Of a DNA stretch of 64,000 nucleotides, positions 19,669 to 29,546 are shown piece after piece. Below the pieces are notes generated by a model. The model saw nothing but the letters and a program-made list of their open reading frames with translations. It did not search any database and was not told where the DNA came from. Every line of letters starts with the position of its first letter. The stretch's first letter is position 1. A program made the translations under genes and the position numbers. Source of the DNA: Rubellimicrobium arenae (lineage in GTDB: Bacteria; Pseudomonadota; Alphaproteobacteria; Rhodobacterales; Rhodobacteraceae); contig NZ_JAFMST010000010.1 in the NCBI RefSeq assembly GCF_017916275.1, positions 2,726 to 66,725 of the forward strand, read 5' to 3'.

Positions 19669-19755
19669 AGGTTGCGCGCACCTCGCACGACCCAAGCCCC
19701 TGGCGGGCTGGCTCTCCAGCGCAGGCTGCAGCCCACACAGATCGGGAGATCCCCG

Positions 19756-19911
19756 ATGAAGATTTTGGTAGCGAGCTCGGCCTGGGCCGTTCTGTCCTGG
19801 ACTGCTGCTACGGCCGGGCTCTTGCGTCACTCGGACCGTTTCGTCGGGCGGATGATGGACTGCAGCGTGCAAGAGCCGAACTGGCGCCGGCCTTCAGCTT
19901 GCTCACGATGA
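19756..19911 (+). CDS. Short ORF with signal-peptide-like start; possible truncated VPLPA-CTERM relative
   Basis: 51 codons from ATG 19756, with GGGAG nine bases upstream. The N-terminus MKILVASSAWAVLSWTAATAG resembles the signal peptide of the preceding protein (both begin MKIL and end in a small-residue cleavage region), but the rest is short and lacks any sorting signal. It may be the 5' remnant of a third family member or an unrelated small exported peptide. Confidence 0.35.
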   Translation: MKILVASSAWAVLSWTAATAGLLRHSDRFVGRMMDCSVQEPNWRRPSACSR

Positions 19912-20070
19912 TCTTTGCAAACATGTCCTCTGGCCGGCTCATTGGCCTTCCGGACCATGCCCCTGTCCTTTGGCGCTAGCCAAGGGAAAGGCCAGGGCGT
20001 TTCGACCCACTCACGCCCGTTCGGCCTAAGGGACCCCGATGGGTGGGTTGGTTCCCGCAGGCATGGCTCA

Positions 20071-20712
20071 TCAGTTCGCCTTGCGCCGGTGCCGCAGCCC
20101 GGCCACCCCGCCCAGCGCCGCCAGCAGGAGAAGACCCGAGGCGGGCAGCGGCACGGGCGCGACCTTCCAGTAGGAGCCATGGAAGGTCCCGAGCCGGTCA
20201 TGCGACCCTTCCATGCCGAAGAAATCCCCTTCCGAGCCAGTGGAGCTGAAGACGACACCTTGGTCGAAGACGCCGGACCAGTTCGTGACGCGCCGATAGC
20301 GGTCGGTCCCGAATGTGATCGAGAGATACCCGCCCACCACAGACTCCCGCAGGTCACCGAAGAAGGACCCGGAGGCCGTGAGCCAGTCGAACTTGGGAAG
20401 CACTCGCCCGGTGGTCTTCCAACTGACCGTCTGCTCCCCGGAGGTAAGGGTGGTCGTGAGATCGATGCCGTCCGTGCGGATCAGAAGGTTGGCGCCCGCC
20501 AGGGTGTCGACCGGCAGCAGGTCCTCGTTGATGGCAAGATGCGCCGAGAAACCCGAATGGCTGGTCTGCGGGTAGCGCGTTTCATCGAAGCAGACCTCGC
20601 CATCTCGGCAGGTCAGCGTCAGTCCCTGGTAATCATAAGTGATAGTCCCAGCCTGGCTCGCGCCAGCCGCCATCGTCAGCGCTGCCGCCAACGTCGCCGC
20701 ACATCGTTTCAT
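20071..20712 (-). CDS. Exported VPLPA-CTERM protein of unknown function
   Basis: 213 residues. The ATG at 20712 (MKRCAATLAAALTMAAG) is preferred over one four codons upstream, because the GGAG within that upstream codon pair is at ideal spacing. A signal peptide ends near ASQA. The mature domain is beta-rich by sequence, with one Cys pair (LTCRDGEVCF, about residues 36-43). The C-terminus is PVPLPASGLLLLAALGGVAG followed by RHRRK, the VPLPA-CTERM signal for membrane retention and processing by an exosortase/XrtV-type enzyme. Its sorting signal strongly resembles that of the neighbour, but the mature domains do not look homologous. Confidence 0.8.
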   Translation of the reverse strand: MKRCAATLAAALTMAAGASQAGTITYDYQGLTLTCRDGEVCFDETRYPQTSHSGFSAHLAINEDLLPVDTLAGANLLIRTDGIDLTTTLTSGEQTVSWKTTGRVLPKFDWLTASGSFFGDLRESVVGGYLSITFGTDRYRRVTNWSGVFDQGVVFSSTGSEGDFFGMEGSHDRLGTFHGSYWKVAPVPLPASGLLLLAALGGVAGLRHRRKAN

Positions 20713-20913
20713 CTGGAACTCCATGACGGGCGCTCAGTCGCGCCCGCCCAGATTGCGGCAGTACTGTGGCGGATGTCCACACGGAACCCTGAAGCGCCGG
20801 CAATCCCGTGACTGATGCTCGGTCCAGCAGTGGTTCAGGGACGCACCTTGGCGGATCGAGGCCGTCGAGGGCGCCCTGCCGGACCGAGGTCCGCGCCTTG
20901 GGGGCCGTCGAGG

Positions 20914-21690
20914 CTATTGCGCGAGGGTCTGATCAGCAAGCGCCATGGCAGCCTCCTCGATCAGGTGAGCGACCGCCTCGGGCTGCGACGCGAAGACAGC
21001 GTGACTGGCGGCGACCTCGACCACGGTGCTGCCGGCCCGTTCGGCCATCGTCCGCATCAGGTCGGGATTGATGGCCCGATCCTCGGTCGCGATCAGCGCC
21101 CAGCTTGGCTTGGATCTCCAGGCGGGCTCTCCGACCGGGGTCCCGAAGGCCGCGGCCGCCGGGAAGACCTGGGAGCGGGCCATGAACTCCGCCTCCTCCC
21201 TGGGCAGGTCGCCGGCGAAGTCCGCGGCAAACACCGTCGGGTCGAGATAGAGGAACCCGTCCGGGGTGGCGGTGATGCCGGTGGTGGCGGCCGGCATCCG
21301 GCCCGCAAGGTCGAGCAGCGTCTCGCCCGCGTCCGGCTGGAAGGCCGCCACATAGACGATCCCGGCCACGTTGTCCGCGCGCCCGGCCTCGGTCACGATC
21401 ATGCCGCCGTAGCTGTGGCCGACCAGGATCGAAGGGCCGTCCTGCATGTCGAGGATGCGCCGCGTTGCCTTCACGTCATCCTCGAGCGAGGTCATCGGGG
21501 GCTGCACGACGGTGACCGCGAAGCCCTTGGCCGTCAGGAGGTCATGCACCTTGCGCCAGCCGGAGCCGTCCGCCAGCGCCCCATGGGCGATCACGACGTT
21601 GCGGATCGGCTCGGCCCGGGCAGCAACAGCGCCTGTGAGTCCCATCGCAAGCACTCCGCCAGCGAGCAGGGTCGTCTGTCTCAGGGTCAT
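20914..21690 (-). CDS. Exported alpha/beta hydrolase (esterase-like)
   Basis: 258 residues from ATG 21690, which follows GAGGAG at good spacing; an upstream in-frame start would add a Pro/Arg-rich extension and is rejected. The signal peptide is about residues 1-26 (ends AARA). The oxyanion loop HGALADGSGW is at about 36-45, the nucleophile elbow GHSYGG puts Ser93 as nucleophile, and the C-terminal SHAVF supplies the catalytic His. The family is the salicylate-esterase/methylesterase-like group, which hydrolyses small esters or acts on haloperoxidase-type substrates. Monocistronic, with nearly 300 bases to the divergent Lrp gene. Confidence 0.85.
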   Translation of the reverse strand: MTLRQTTLLAGGVLAMGLTGAVAARAEPIRNVVIAHGALADGSGWRKVHDLLTAKGFAVTVVQPPMTSLEDDVKATRRILDMQDGPSILVGHSYGGMIVTEAGRADNVAGIVYVAAFQPDAGETLLDLAGRMPAATTGITATPDGFLYLDPTVFAADFAGDLPREEAEFMARSQVFPAAAAFGTPVGEPAWRSKPSWALIATEDRAINPDLMRTMAERAGSTVVEVAASHAVFASQPEAVAHLIEEAAMALADQTLAQ

Positions 21691-21988
21691 CTCTTGGTCT
21701 CCTCTTGGGTTGGCCGCACGGGGCGGCGGTTGCTTCGGACGCGCAGGCACGCGTCCTCTTCACCCGGGCTGACAGGCGTCAGTCCGGCGGTCGCCGGGCT
21801 TGCCCGGCAGGGTCACGGCTTGGAGTGTCTCAGTTGCGCTTGACCGAGGGAGCCGTAGGCGCTCCGTCGATCCGCAGGGAGAATCTACCGAAGAAGCCGG
21901 GAAAGGTGCTCTCTAACTTCGCGCAGCAATTTCCGTCCTGACAGGGTATGTCAGGATAGAACGATCAGATGTTCCGGATGGAAGCTGC

Positions 21989-22468
21989 ATGATGGAAGAT
22001 CCTTCCAAGGGTGATCTGGACCGAATCGATCTGCGGATCCTGCGCCACCTGCAGGCGGAAGGACGGCTGACCAATGCGGAGCTGGCGGCCCGCGTCAGCG
22101 TCAGCCCCGCCACCTGTCACCGCCGCACGCAGCGTCTGTTCGACGCGGGCTACATCACCGAAGTGCGGGCCGTCGTTGCTCCGGCCGCGGTTGGCCTCGG
22201 CGCCCTGGTGATGGTGGGCGTGGTGCTCGACCGCTCGACGCCCGAGAGCTTCGCGGCCTTCGAGCAGGCGGTCCTGGCGCTCAAGGACGTGCTCGACTGC
22301 AACCTCGTGGCCGGCGACTTCGACTACCTGCTCAAGATCCGCGTTCGCGACATGGCGGATTTCAACAGGCTCCATGCCCAGAAGCTGATCGCCCTTCCCG
22401 GAGTCCGGCAGACCCGGACCTTCTTCGTCATGAAGGAGGTCAAGGAGAACGCGCGGCTGCCGTTCTGA
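21989..22468 (+). CDS. Lrp/AsnC-family transcriptional regulator
   Basis: 159 residues. The N-terminal HTH (about 10-60) reads LDRIDLRILRHLQAEGRLTNAELAARV, followed by SVSPATCHRRTQRL as recognition helix. The C-terminal RAM domain (about 75-150) has the usual beta-alpha-beta-beta-alpha-beta pattern and ends with the conserved FVMKEVKE. Proteins of this type sense amino acids and regulate transport or catabolism, often of the adjacent gene. Neither neighbour is obviously amino-acid related, so the target is unknown. Confidence 0.9.
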   Translation: MMEDPSKGDLDRIDLRILRHLQAEGRLTNAELAARVSVSPATCHRRTQRLFDAGYITEVRAVVAPAAVGLGALVMVGVVLDRSTPESFAAFEQAVLALKDVLDCNLVAGDFDYLLKIRVRDMADFNRLHAQKLIALPGVRQTRTFFVMKEVKENARLPF

Positions 22469-22582
22469 CCCAGGGCCGGCCAGCGGCAGGGGAGGGGTGG
22501 TGCTCCGGTCCATGGTTCGTCTCCATGCATGGACGCCGCCGTCGCGGCGGGACTGGTCGGGCGGTGGCGGCGCGACCGGACG

Positions 22583-23362
22583 TCAGACGGTCGGGACCGT
22601 TCCGCCGTCGATCAGGTGCTCGGAGCCGGTGATCGCGCCGGCGCGGTCCGAGACGAGGAAGGCCAGGAGGTTGGCGACCTCGGCCGGCCGGGCCGCGCGG
22701 CCGAGCGGGATGCCCCCGAGCGAGTCCATGATGATCTTCCGCCCGCCTGCGGCATCGGTCCCCGCGTCCCGCGCGAGCCGCTCCGCCAGATGGACCGAGG
22801 CCTCGGTCTCGATCCATCCGGGCGACACCCGGACCACGCGGACGCCCCGCGGGGAGACCTCCTTCGACAGGGCCTTGCTGTAGGTCGAGAGCGCGGCCTT
22901 GGCGGCGGCATAGGCGGTCGTGGCCTCTGGCAGCGGCAGCCGGCTCTGGATCGAGGTGACGTGGGCGACCACGCCGCTCCCTTGGGCGATCATCGCCGGC
23001 AGGAGCGCGCGGTCGAGGCGGACCGCCGGAAAGAGATTGAGGTCGAGCTCCCTGCGCCAATCGGCCTCCGAGAGCGCAGCGAAGCCCCCGGCCGGGGCGG
23101 AGGAGCCGCCGAGCATGTGGACCACGATGTCGACGCCGCCCAGGCGGTCGCGCGCGGCCTCGCTGACGGTCGCGCAGCCCTCCGGCGTGGTCAGGTCGGC
23201 GGCGACGAAGAGGTCTTCGGCCATCGTCCCGGGCCGCGACCGCGCCGTGGTGAGAACCTGCGCCCCGAGATCGCGAAACAGCTGCACGGTCGCTGCGCCG
23301 GCGCCCTTGGTGCCGGACGTGACAAGGGCGCGCTTGCCCGCAAGGGAGATGAAGTCCCGCAT
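22583..23362 (-). CDS. SDR-family oxidoreductase
   Basis: 259 residues of classical SDR architecture. The cofactor motif TSGTKGAG (about 15-22) is a TGxxxGxG variant with Ser, the NNAG equivalent is MLGG, and the catalytic residues are Ser137, Tyr151 and Lys155 (YAAAK). The C-terminal half has the usual PGWIETE and DGG elements. Substrate unknown. Its start codon overlaps the stop of the NTF2-like gene by one base (TGATG), so the two are translationally coupled, and the FMN reductase lies just upstream on the same strand. Confidence 0.88.
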   Translation of the reverse strand: MRDFISLAGKRALVTSGTKGAGAATVQLFRDLGAQVLTTARSRPGTMAEDLFVAADLTTPEGCATVSEAARDRLGGVDIVVHMLGGSSAPAGGFAALSEADWRRELDLNLFPAVRLDRALLPAMIAQGSGVVAHVTSIQSRLPLPEATTAYAAAKAALSTYSKALSKEVSPRGVRVVRVSPGWIETEASVHLAERLARDAGTDAAGGRKIIMDSLGGIPLGRAARPAEVANLLAFLVSDRAGAITGSEHLIDGGTVPTV

Positions 23363-23682
23363 CACCCGATCTCCAGCCGGGCGATGCGGCCGCCGGCCAG
23401 CGTGAAGGCGAAGGTCAAGGTTGCCGGGCTCCCGGGGAACTCGCCGGTGACGCGGGCGCGCACGACGGTCCGTCCGTCCGCCGTGGTCGCGTCGAGCGGT
23501 TCGGCCCTGTGCCGGTACTTGGCCCTGGCGGCCTGCCACCAGGCAAGGATGGCCTCGGATCCCGCATGTTCCGCCCCTTCGTCCTTGACGGTGGCGTCTG
23601 GCGAGAAGGCCGCCGCGAGGGCGGAGGCGTCGCTGCGCTTCTCGGCCTGGAAGAATGCGTCGACAGCTGGGGAAAGTTGCAT
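23362..23682 (-). CDS. NTF2-like (SnoaL-type) small protein
   Basis: 106 residues with the NTF2/SnoaL fold pattern: an N-terminal helix ([19 protein letters not shown]), [11 protein letters not shown], and a C-terminal beta sheet ending [10 protein letters not shown]. Members are small enzymes or ligand-binding domains often encoded beside SDR dehydrogenases. The gene ends by one-base overlap with the SDR start codon. No catalytic Asp/His pair can be asserted from sequence alone. Confidence 0.8.
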   Translation of the reverse strand: MQLSPAVDAFFQAEKRSDASALAAAFSPDATVKDEGAEHAGSEAILAWWQAARAKYRHRAEPLDATTADGRTVVRARVTGEFPGSPATLTFAFTLAGGRIARLEIG

Positions 23683-23763
23683 CTTCGGACTCCTTCGCTT
23701 GAACTGCTGGTCGTACCGTCGGCTCGCGACCCAGGTCTTGCGGGCGGGCCGGCGGATGTCCGG

Positions 23764-24372
23764 TCAGGCCGCCTGCCTCGTTTCGGCCTGGCGGGCCTGC
23801 TTCAGGACCCGGGCGTACCAGGCGACCTGGTCGAGCATGTCCTTGGCCGAACCGCCGATGGCGGCCTCGATGGCCTCCATGGGCTCGGCGTTCGGATTGT
23901 AGGCGCTGACACGGAAGAACTCGGACCCGCCGATGTGGACGGCGGAGCGGACGGGGACCATCTGGGCCTCGATCGCGATGAGGCGCAGGTGCTCGATCGC
24001 GCGCGCGGCCCCCACGCCGCCATAGCCGATGGCGCCCATGGGCTTGCGGTTCCAGCCCACATAGTCTTGGTCGAGGGCGTTCTTGAGCGCCCCGGTGATC
24101 GAGCGGTTGTATTCGGCGACGACGAACACGTAGCCGTCGAAGCCCGCCACCGTTTCCTGCCAGCGGGTGGCGCGGGGATCCTTGGACGGCAGCCACATGT
24201 TGGACGCGACCTCGTCGAAGAAGGGCAGGTCGAAGTCGCGCAGGTCCACGAGCTCGACGTCGATGTCGCCCCGTTCCCGCATCTTCTTGAGCATCCACTG
24301 CGCGGGCTTGTCGGCCCAGCGGGACTGGCGCGTGGAGCCGATGACGAGGGCGATCTTGGGAGTGGTGGTCAT
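23764..24372 (-). CDS. NADPH-dependent FMN reductase
   Basis: 202 residues, flavodoxin-like fold. The FMN phosphate loop [13 protein letters not shown] is at about 12-24, followed by [11 protein letters not shown] and the flavin-contacting [18 protein letters not shown] (about 84-101), both diagnostic for this family (azoreductase/quinone reductase type). It transfers electrons from NAD(P)H to FMN, quinones or azo dyes in the cytoplasm. 81 bases separate it from the NTF2-like and SDR genes downstream on the same strand, so the three may form one unit. The LysR gene further upstream is a plausible regulator. Confidence 0.88.
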   Translation of the reverse strand: MTTTPKIALVIGSTRQSRWADKPAQWMLKKMRERGDIDVELVDLRDFDLPFFDEVASNMWLPSKDPRATRWQETVAGFDGYVFVVAEYNRSITGALKNALDQDYVGWNRKPMGAIGYGGVGAARAIEHLRLIAIEAQMVPVRSAVHIGGSEFFRVSAYNPNAEPMEAIEAAIGGSAKDMLDQVAWYARVLKQARQAETRQAA

Positions 24373-24654
24373 GGGCAGGACTCTACTGTCTGCGGCCCTT
24401 GGGCCGGGGTTGGGGTTGGCTCGACACGTTCTCTGGGGGCCGACCTAGCGGGGGCAGGAATCGGAAGAAGTCGCCGGATCGGAACGCCGCGTCTCTGTCG
24501 GGAGACGGCCAGCGGGATCCCGGTGCGTCTCCGGCCGTCAGGAGCCTCGACGGTTCGATCCGGCGTCTTTGACCGATGTCGTGTGGCTGGCCCCGCGAGA
24601 CGTCGAACGGCCGACGTTCCACGGAGGCCCGGCTGCGGCCACCGGCGCTCGCAC

Positions 24655-24984
24655 TCAGTTGTGGATCCTGATGATCTGCTGGGCGACGGCCTGCCCATCC
24701 ACGAGGAGAACAGCCAGGACCTTGTCGGTCGTGGACGGCGTGAGCGAGACCTTCACGTCGCTGTTGGCGCCCGCCCGCACGGCCGCGGAACCCAGAAGAC
24801 GACCTTTCTGGCCGGCATGGTAGTCATGGATCGCCACGCGGCCATGGTCGCCGGCCACGACGGTGCCGAGCTCGATCAGGGTCTGCGAGCCCTGCACCTC
24901 GCTCAGCGCAAAGGTGTTGCTGGCGGACGCCGCGCCAGCGCCGAGCAGGATGCTGATCGCGAGGGAGGGAAGGAGCTTCGTCAT
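24655..24984 (-). CDS. Small exported protein, DUF7282-like
   Basis: 109 residues. The ATG at 24984 follows AAAGGA by six bases; an ATG five codons upstream lacks such a site. The signal peptide MTKLLPSLAISILLGAGAASA precedes a beta-rich domain with the sequence VVAGDHGRVAIHDYH and NSDVKVSLTP, which resembles the DUF7282 pattern (a GxLVIH...TDVxVxL arrangement). Function unknown. It lies between the FMN reductase and LysR genes on the same strand. Confidence 0.65.
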   Translation of the reverse strand: MTKLLPSLAISILLGAGAASASNTFALSEVQGSQTLIELGTVVAGDHGRVAIHDYHAGQKGRLLGSAAVRAGANSDVKVSLTPSTTDKVLAVLLVDGQAVAQQIIRIHN

Positions 24985-25151
24985 GATGTGTCCTTTCATG
25001 GGCTTGGTGTGCTCATGAACTACTTCTGGACAATCAGTGGCAGAAGTCGGCCGTTTTGGATGCCGTGTCTCTGCATGAAGACAATCGACTGGTCGGGATG
25101 GCCAGGAGGCCGCGTCGGGGCAGGGTGCGCCACCGGTTCGGTCGGACCGGC

Positions 25152-26060
25152 CTAGAGCGGGAACGCCCGTCGGGGCACTTCCACCGCCAGATGATCGATC
25201 AGGGCCCGAACCGCTGGCACGAGCTGCTTTCGCGACGAGAACACGGCATGGATGATCCCGAAGGCCGAATGCCACTCGGGCAGGAGATGCACGAGCTGGC
25301 CAGAGGCGATGGGTGCCCGCGCGGCATGTTCCGGCAGATGCGCGACCCCGACCCCGCCGAGGGCGGCCGCGCGCAGGACATCGAAGCTCGTGCATATCAG
25401 GCGCGGCCGGTGCTGGATCACGCGGGTTTCGCCCGCCGGGCCGATCAGGTCCCAGGTCACCTCGTCGCGCTCGCCGTCCATCGACAGGCAGGGCAGCTCG
25501 ACAAGGCGGTCGATGGTGATCCCGCCTTGGACGGTGGCGAGGAGCGCGGGGCTGGCGACCAGCACAAGCGTGGACCGACCAAGCGCCCGCACGATCAGGT
25601 TGGGATCGGTGTCGAGGCTTGCCCGGGCGCGAAGGGCGATGTCGACGCCATCCTCCACCAGGTCGGCCCTGCGGTTGAGCACCTTGATCTGCACGCGCAC
25701 CTTGGGGTGCCGCGACAGGAACCCGGGCAGGATGTCGATCAGGAGATCCTGGATGAGTCCCTGCGGGCAGCTCACCCGCACCATCCCATTGGGCTCGGTC
25801 TGGGCGCGGGCGGCCACTGCTTCGGCCGCCTCCGCGCCGGCCAGCATGGCGTCGACCTGCTCATAGACGCTTTGTCCCACGTCGGTCAGGCGAAGCCGCC
25901 GGGTCGTCCGCTCAAGGAGCCGGATCCCCAGACGTTCCTCGAGAAGGGCGACCCGCTTGCTCAACGTGGCCTTGGGCAGGCCGGTCGCTCGGGCCGCCGC
26001 GGAGAAGCCCTGATGCGTGGCCACGGCATGGAAGAACGCAAGGTCGTTCAGGTCCTGCAT
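25152..26060 (-). CDS. LysR-family transcriptional regulator (AaeR/CrgA-like)
   Basis: 302 residues from ATG 26060, which follows GGCGGA. The HTH reads LAFFHAVATHQGFSAAARATGLPKATLSKRV, and the effector domain begins with the VRVSCPQGL element typical of the CrgA/AaeR-like group. A frame-open extension of 58 residues upstream is rejected as non-homologous. Regulators of this group often control quinone- or aromatic-stress genes, which would fit the FMN reductase-SDR genes nearby. Effector unknown. Confidence 0.88.
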   Translation of the reverse strand: MQDLNDLAFFHAVATHQGFSAAARATGLPKATLSKRVALLEERLGIRLLERTTRRLRLTDVGQSVYEQVDAMLAGAEAAEAVAARAQTEPNGMVRVSCPQGLIQDLLIDILPGFLSRHPKVRVQIKVLNRRADLVEDGVDIALRARASLDTDPNLIVRALGRSTLVLVASPALLATVQGGITIDRLVELPCLSMDGERDEVTWDLIGPAGETRVIQHRPRLICTSFDVLRAAALGGVGVAHLPEHAARAPIASGQLVHLLPEWHSAFGIIHAVFSSRKQLVPAVRALIDHLAVEVPRRAFPL

Positions 26061-26287
26061 GGATCCGCCATCCTGTCCCGCGTCGATGATCCGGGAGGAT
26101 GATTGTTCGATCAGGGAGACGCAACTCGGCCAAGGCGAGCCATGGGCCGGGGGGCGGCTGGCTCGCTTGCCGTGTGCGTGCGGGGCCTCGGGCGCTGCAT
26201 GTCGGCGAACGCCCTGCAGGAGGTTCCGGGGCAAGAGGCCAGCGTGCCGCCCAGCCGCTGGTGCCCCCGCGCCCCGTCAGGCGCCGC

Positions 26288-28504
26288 TCACCTTCCGTCG
26301 TCCCCGGATCGGGAGAGGTCCCCGGCCTCGATGACGACCACCTCGTGCCCGACGACCCGGTCCAGGGTGATGGTCAGGTTCGTGCCGTCCACCTCGATCG
26401 ATGATGGATCCTGGGACACGCGCAACTGCACGCTGGAGCCGGCCCGGCGGCCCATATCGACCTTGAGCTCGACGGGCCCGATCGGGATCACGTGATCCTG
26501 CCGGCCGGGGACCGGGGCCGTGACGATGCGGCTCGTCAGGTGCACGATCCAGCGGCCCTCCTGGGCATAGGCCGTCGCTGCGACCAGGCCGCCGGGGGCG
26601 CTGACCTCGACCGGCGCTTGGCCGCTCAGCGCCCAGCGGACGGCGTTGGACAGAACCTGCGCGTGCTCGAACGAGCCTTCGCGGGCGTAGCAGCGGTCCA
26701 GGTCGGCAAGGACGTGGGCAAGGCGCGAGCCGTTCGGACCATCGCGGACGGCGATGGCCGGGATCTGTGTCCGCCGTGTCCGCATCCACGAGGTCTCGGG
26801 CGGGTAGATCGGGAACTCGGGGATGAAGGTGGCGAGGACCGTGGTGCCCGGCTCGGCGCGCATGGAGGGGAGAAGGCCGCCGAAGGGGAGCGTGTCAGTG
26901 TCGTCCAGGCCATCGAGGACGGGATGGCGCGGCAGGACCTCGGCCGGGGCCTCCTCGTCCCGCGGGCCATAGACGTCGTGGCGCCGCTCGGGCGCGAGGC
27001 GAAGGTAGGAGTGGCGGAGCGGGATCTCGATGCTCGGGTCCGGGGTGGTGTCCGCCCCCAAGGTTTCGTCGTCGGGAACGAGGCCGAAAAGGTCGGACAG
27101 GGCAGGCGCGTCGCGCCACTGGCCTTGGCCGTCCCTCCGGCCCGTCTCGCCGGTGGCGACCAGCGAGCCCCCGGCTTCGACATAGGCCCGGAGCGCGGCT
27201 TCCGCGTCCCCGTCGATCACCACGAGGTTGGGCAGGACAAGGACGTCGAAGCGGCCCTGGGCCCGGGCGATGTCTTTGACCTCGATCGGCAGCCAGTCGA
27301 GGCCGGCGCGAGACAAGGCCCGCACCATGCCCCGGTAGGGATCGAGGGTCCGCTGCTCGGGCCGGTCGCGGCCATGGAGGTCGTGGTTGGCCTGGCTCCA
27401 GACAACGCCGATCCGGGCGAGGGGCGTGCGGTTCACGAGGATGTCCTGGTTCGCCTCGTGCCAGCGGAAGATGGGCTCGGCGGTCCGATACTGGCGCCGG
27501 TCCTCGTGCGCGGCGCCGATATGATGCCACCAGGGCTGGATGCCTCCGGCGAAGGCGGCCTGGGTCCAAAGTTGCACCTCGGCCGGCGGCATCGAGGACA
27601 GCCGGAAGGCCGGGGAGCCGAGCTGGTACTGCGGCGTGCTCTCGGGGATGAGCTTGTCCCATCCGAGGAGCTCGTGGAGCCGCTTGCCGGCTTCGGTGTT
27701 CTGCTCGAAGCCGTCCTCGGGCGTCCGTCGCTGGTGGTCCAGCATCACGATCTCGGAGCGGGCCAGGATCTCGCGCAGGTCGATGAAGCGGTTGCAATTG
27801 TTGAGGACCTCGCCCGAAAGCATCCCCATCCAGCGGCAGTCCGGTCCGCCCGCCTCCATGGTGACGGCGTTGTTGAAATCCCAAAGCTCGGTCCGGCGGC
27901 GGTAGTTCCAGGCCACCCAGGCGCGATAGGCCTCGTCGTCCCAGTCCTCGCGCTCGGGGAGGTCATGGCCCTCGGCCGCGAAGCGCTGGCGGCAGTTCAG
28001 GCAATGGCAGATCTTGGTCCGGGGCAGCCCGGCCCAGGAATTGTCGGCGAACCCGTCCGGGCTGGAACGCGCGATGATCTCTCGCATCACCTGGGGCAGG
28101 TGATCGGAGTAGTAGGGCGAGTTGATGCAGGTGACGAACTTGTCGGCCTGCTTGTAGGGCCGGCCTTCCGCATCCACGCAGATCCAGTCGGGATGCGCCT
28201 CGTAAAGCTCCCGGACCACGCGGTTCGAATCCATGCGCGCGATGACGGCCAGGTTCTCCTCGCGGGCGGCGGCCACGATCTCGCCGTAAAGGTCGCGCCC
28301 GTCGAGGGTCTCGGCCTGATGATGGAAGGGGATCTCGCTCGGGTAGTAGGCGATGATGCCGCCCGCGTTGACGATGACACCCTGGACGCGGGTGCGGCGC
28401 CAGTGCTCACGCCAGAAGCCGGCGTCGTAGCGGGTGGGATCGATCTCGGTGAGGTTGGTCTGAGCCCAGCGCAGCGTCGTGCGATACCAGGGAGCGTGGT
28501 CCAT
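26288..28504 (-). CDS. GHL6-type putative glycoside hydrolase with beta-galactosidase trimerisation-like domain
   Basis: 738 residues, no signal peptide, so cytoplasmic. The N-terminal TIM-barrel-like region (about 25-330) shows the pattern of hypothetical glycosyl hydrolase 6 proteins: YYPSEIPFHHQ, RDLYGEIVAAA, IARMDSNR, AHPDWICVDAEGRPY, TCINSPYY and the CHCLNCRQRF Cys cluster. A GH42M-type domain with a Rossmann-like fold (about 385-600, containing VLVLPNLVVIDGD and SLVATGETG) and a C-terminal beta domain follow. This matches unclassified relatives of GH42. It is the last gene of the transporter operon. The substrate is an imported oligosaccharide by inference only, and catalytic acids cannot be assigned with confidence. 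Confidence 0.75.
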   Translation of the reverse strand: MDHAPWYRTTLRWAQTNLTEIDPTRYDAGFWREHWRRTRVQGVIVNAGGIIAYYPSEIPFHHQAETLDGRDLYGEIVAAAREENLAVIARMDSNRVVRELYEAHPDWICVDAEGRPYKQADKFVTCINSPYYSDHLPQVMREIIARSSPDGFADNSWAGLPRTKICHCLNCRQRFAAEGHDLPEREDWDDEAYRAWVAWNYRRRTELWDFNNAVTMEAGGPDCRWMGMLSGEVLNNCNRFIDLREILARSEIVMLDHQRRTPEDGFEQNTEAGKRLHELLGWDKLIPESTPQYQLGSPAFRLSSMPPAEVQLWTQAAFAGGIQPWWHHIGAAHEDRRQYRTAEPIFRWHEANQDILVNRTPLARIGVVWSQANHDLHGRDRPEQRTLDPYRGMVRALSRAGLDWLPIEVKDIARAQGRFDVLVLPNLVVIDGDAEAALRAYVEAGGSLVATGETGRRDGQGQWRDAPALSDLFGLVPDDETLGADTTPDPSIEIPLRHSYLRLAPERRHDVYGPRDEEAPAEVLPRHPVLDGLDDTDTLPFGGLLPSMRAEPGTTVLATFIPEFPIYPPETSWMRTRRTQIPAIAVRDGPNGSRLAHVLADLDRCYAREGSFEHAQVLSNAVRWALSGQAPVEVSAPGGLVAATAYAQEGRWIVHLTSRIVTAPVPGRQDHVIPIGPVELKVDMGRRAGSSVQLRVSQDPSSIEVDGTNLTITLDRVVGHEVVVIEAGDLSRSGDDGR

Positions 28505-28547
28505 GGGGGAGTCCTTGTCGTGGGGATCGGGCGGGCGGCGGCGGCGC

Positions 28548-29546
28548 TCAGGCCGCGTTGCCTGTGGGGATCGGGTTCGGTCGCGCAAAGTGGCAGGCGG
28601 CCAGCTGGCCCGGCGCGACCTGCGCAAGAGGGGGGCGGTCCCGGCGGCAGACCTCCTGCGCGATGGGGCACCGGGTGTGGAAGGAGCATCCGGGCGGGAT
28701 GTTCGACGGGCTCGGGACGTCGCCCTTCAGGATGATGCGACGCGAGACGGTGTCGACCTCGGGCTCGGGGGCCGCCGACAGCAGGGCCTGGGTGTAGGGG
28801 TGCTGGGGCGCGTCGTAGATCAGGCGCTTGGGGCCGACCTCGACGATCCGGCCCAGGTACATCACCGCGACGCGGTCGGCGATGTGGCGCACCACGGCCA
28901 GATCATGCGCGATGAACAGGTACGAGAAGCCCGCATCGCGCTGCAGGTCCTGCATGAGGTTGATGATCTGCGCCTGGATCGAGACGTCCAGCGCCGAGAC
29001 GGGCTCGTCCGCGACGATGAAGGCCGGGTTCACGGCGATGGCGCGCGCGATGCCGACCCGCTGGCGCTGGCCCCCCGAGAACTGCCGGGGGAGCCGGTCC
29101 ATGTAGGCCGGCGGCAGGCCCACCTGCTGGAGCAGCTCGGCCACGCGGTCGCGGCGGGCCCGTCGCCCCCGGGTTAGACCGAAGATCTCGAGCGGCTCTC
29201 CGATGATCTGCCCGATGGTGCGCCGGGGCGAGAGCGAGCCGAAGGGATCCTGGAAGATGATCTGCATGCGCTGCCGCATCATCCGCATCTCGGCCGAGGA
29301 CAGCCGGGTCACGTCCTGCCCCTCGAACCGGATCGTCCCGTCGGTGGGATCGATCAGCCGCAGGAGCAGGCGCCCGAGCGTGCTCTTGCCGCAGCCGGAC
29401 TCGCCCACCAGAGCCAGGGTCTCGCCAGCGTCCACGTCGAAGGTGACGCCGTCCACGGCCCGGACCTGGTCGGAACCGCCGCCGAACCAGCCACCGGTGG
29501 CGCCGAAGGTCTTGCCGAGGTTCTCGGCCCGGATCAGTGCCGTCAT
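28548..29546 (-). CDS. Oligopeptide/oligosaccharide ABC transporter ATP-binding protein (DppF/OppF type)
   Basis: 332 residues. Walker [11 protein letters not shown]-loop [10 protein letters not shown], signature [14 protein letters not shown], and Walker [13 protein letters not shown] are all present. The C-terminal oligo_HPY extension with its Cys cluster ([20 protein letters not shown]) is typical of Opp/Dpp ATPases. The start codon overlaps the stop of the preceding ATPase gene by four bases. It pairs with the DppD-type subunit to power import. Confidence 0.93.
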   Translation of the reverse strand: MTALIRAENLGKTFGATGGWFGGGSDQVRAVDGVTFDVDAGETLALVGESGCGKSTLGRLLLRLIDPTDGTIRFEGQDVTRLSSAEMRMMRQRMQIIFQDPFGSLSPRRTIGQIIGEPLEIFGLTRGRRARRDRVAELLQQVGLPPAYMDRLPRQFSGGQRQRVGIARAIAVNPAFIVADEPVSALDVSIQAQIINLMQDLQRDAGFSYLFIAHDLAVVRHIADRVAVMYLGRIVEVGPKRLIYDAPQHPYTQALLSAAPEPEVDTVSRRIILKGDVPSPSNIPPGCSFHTRCPIAQEVCRRDRPPLAQVAPGQLAACHFARPNPIPTGNAA

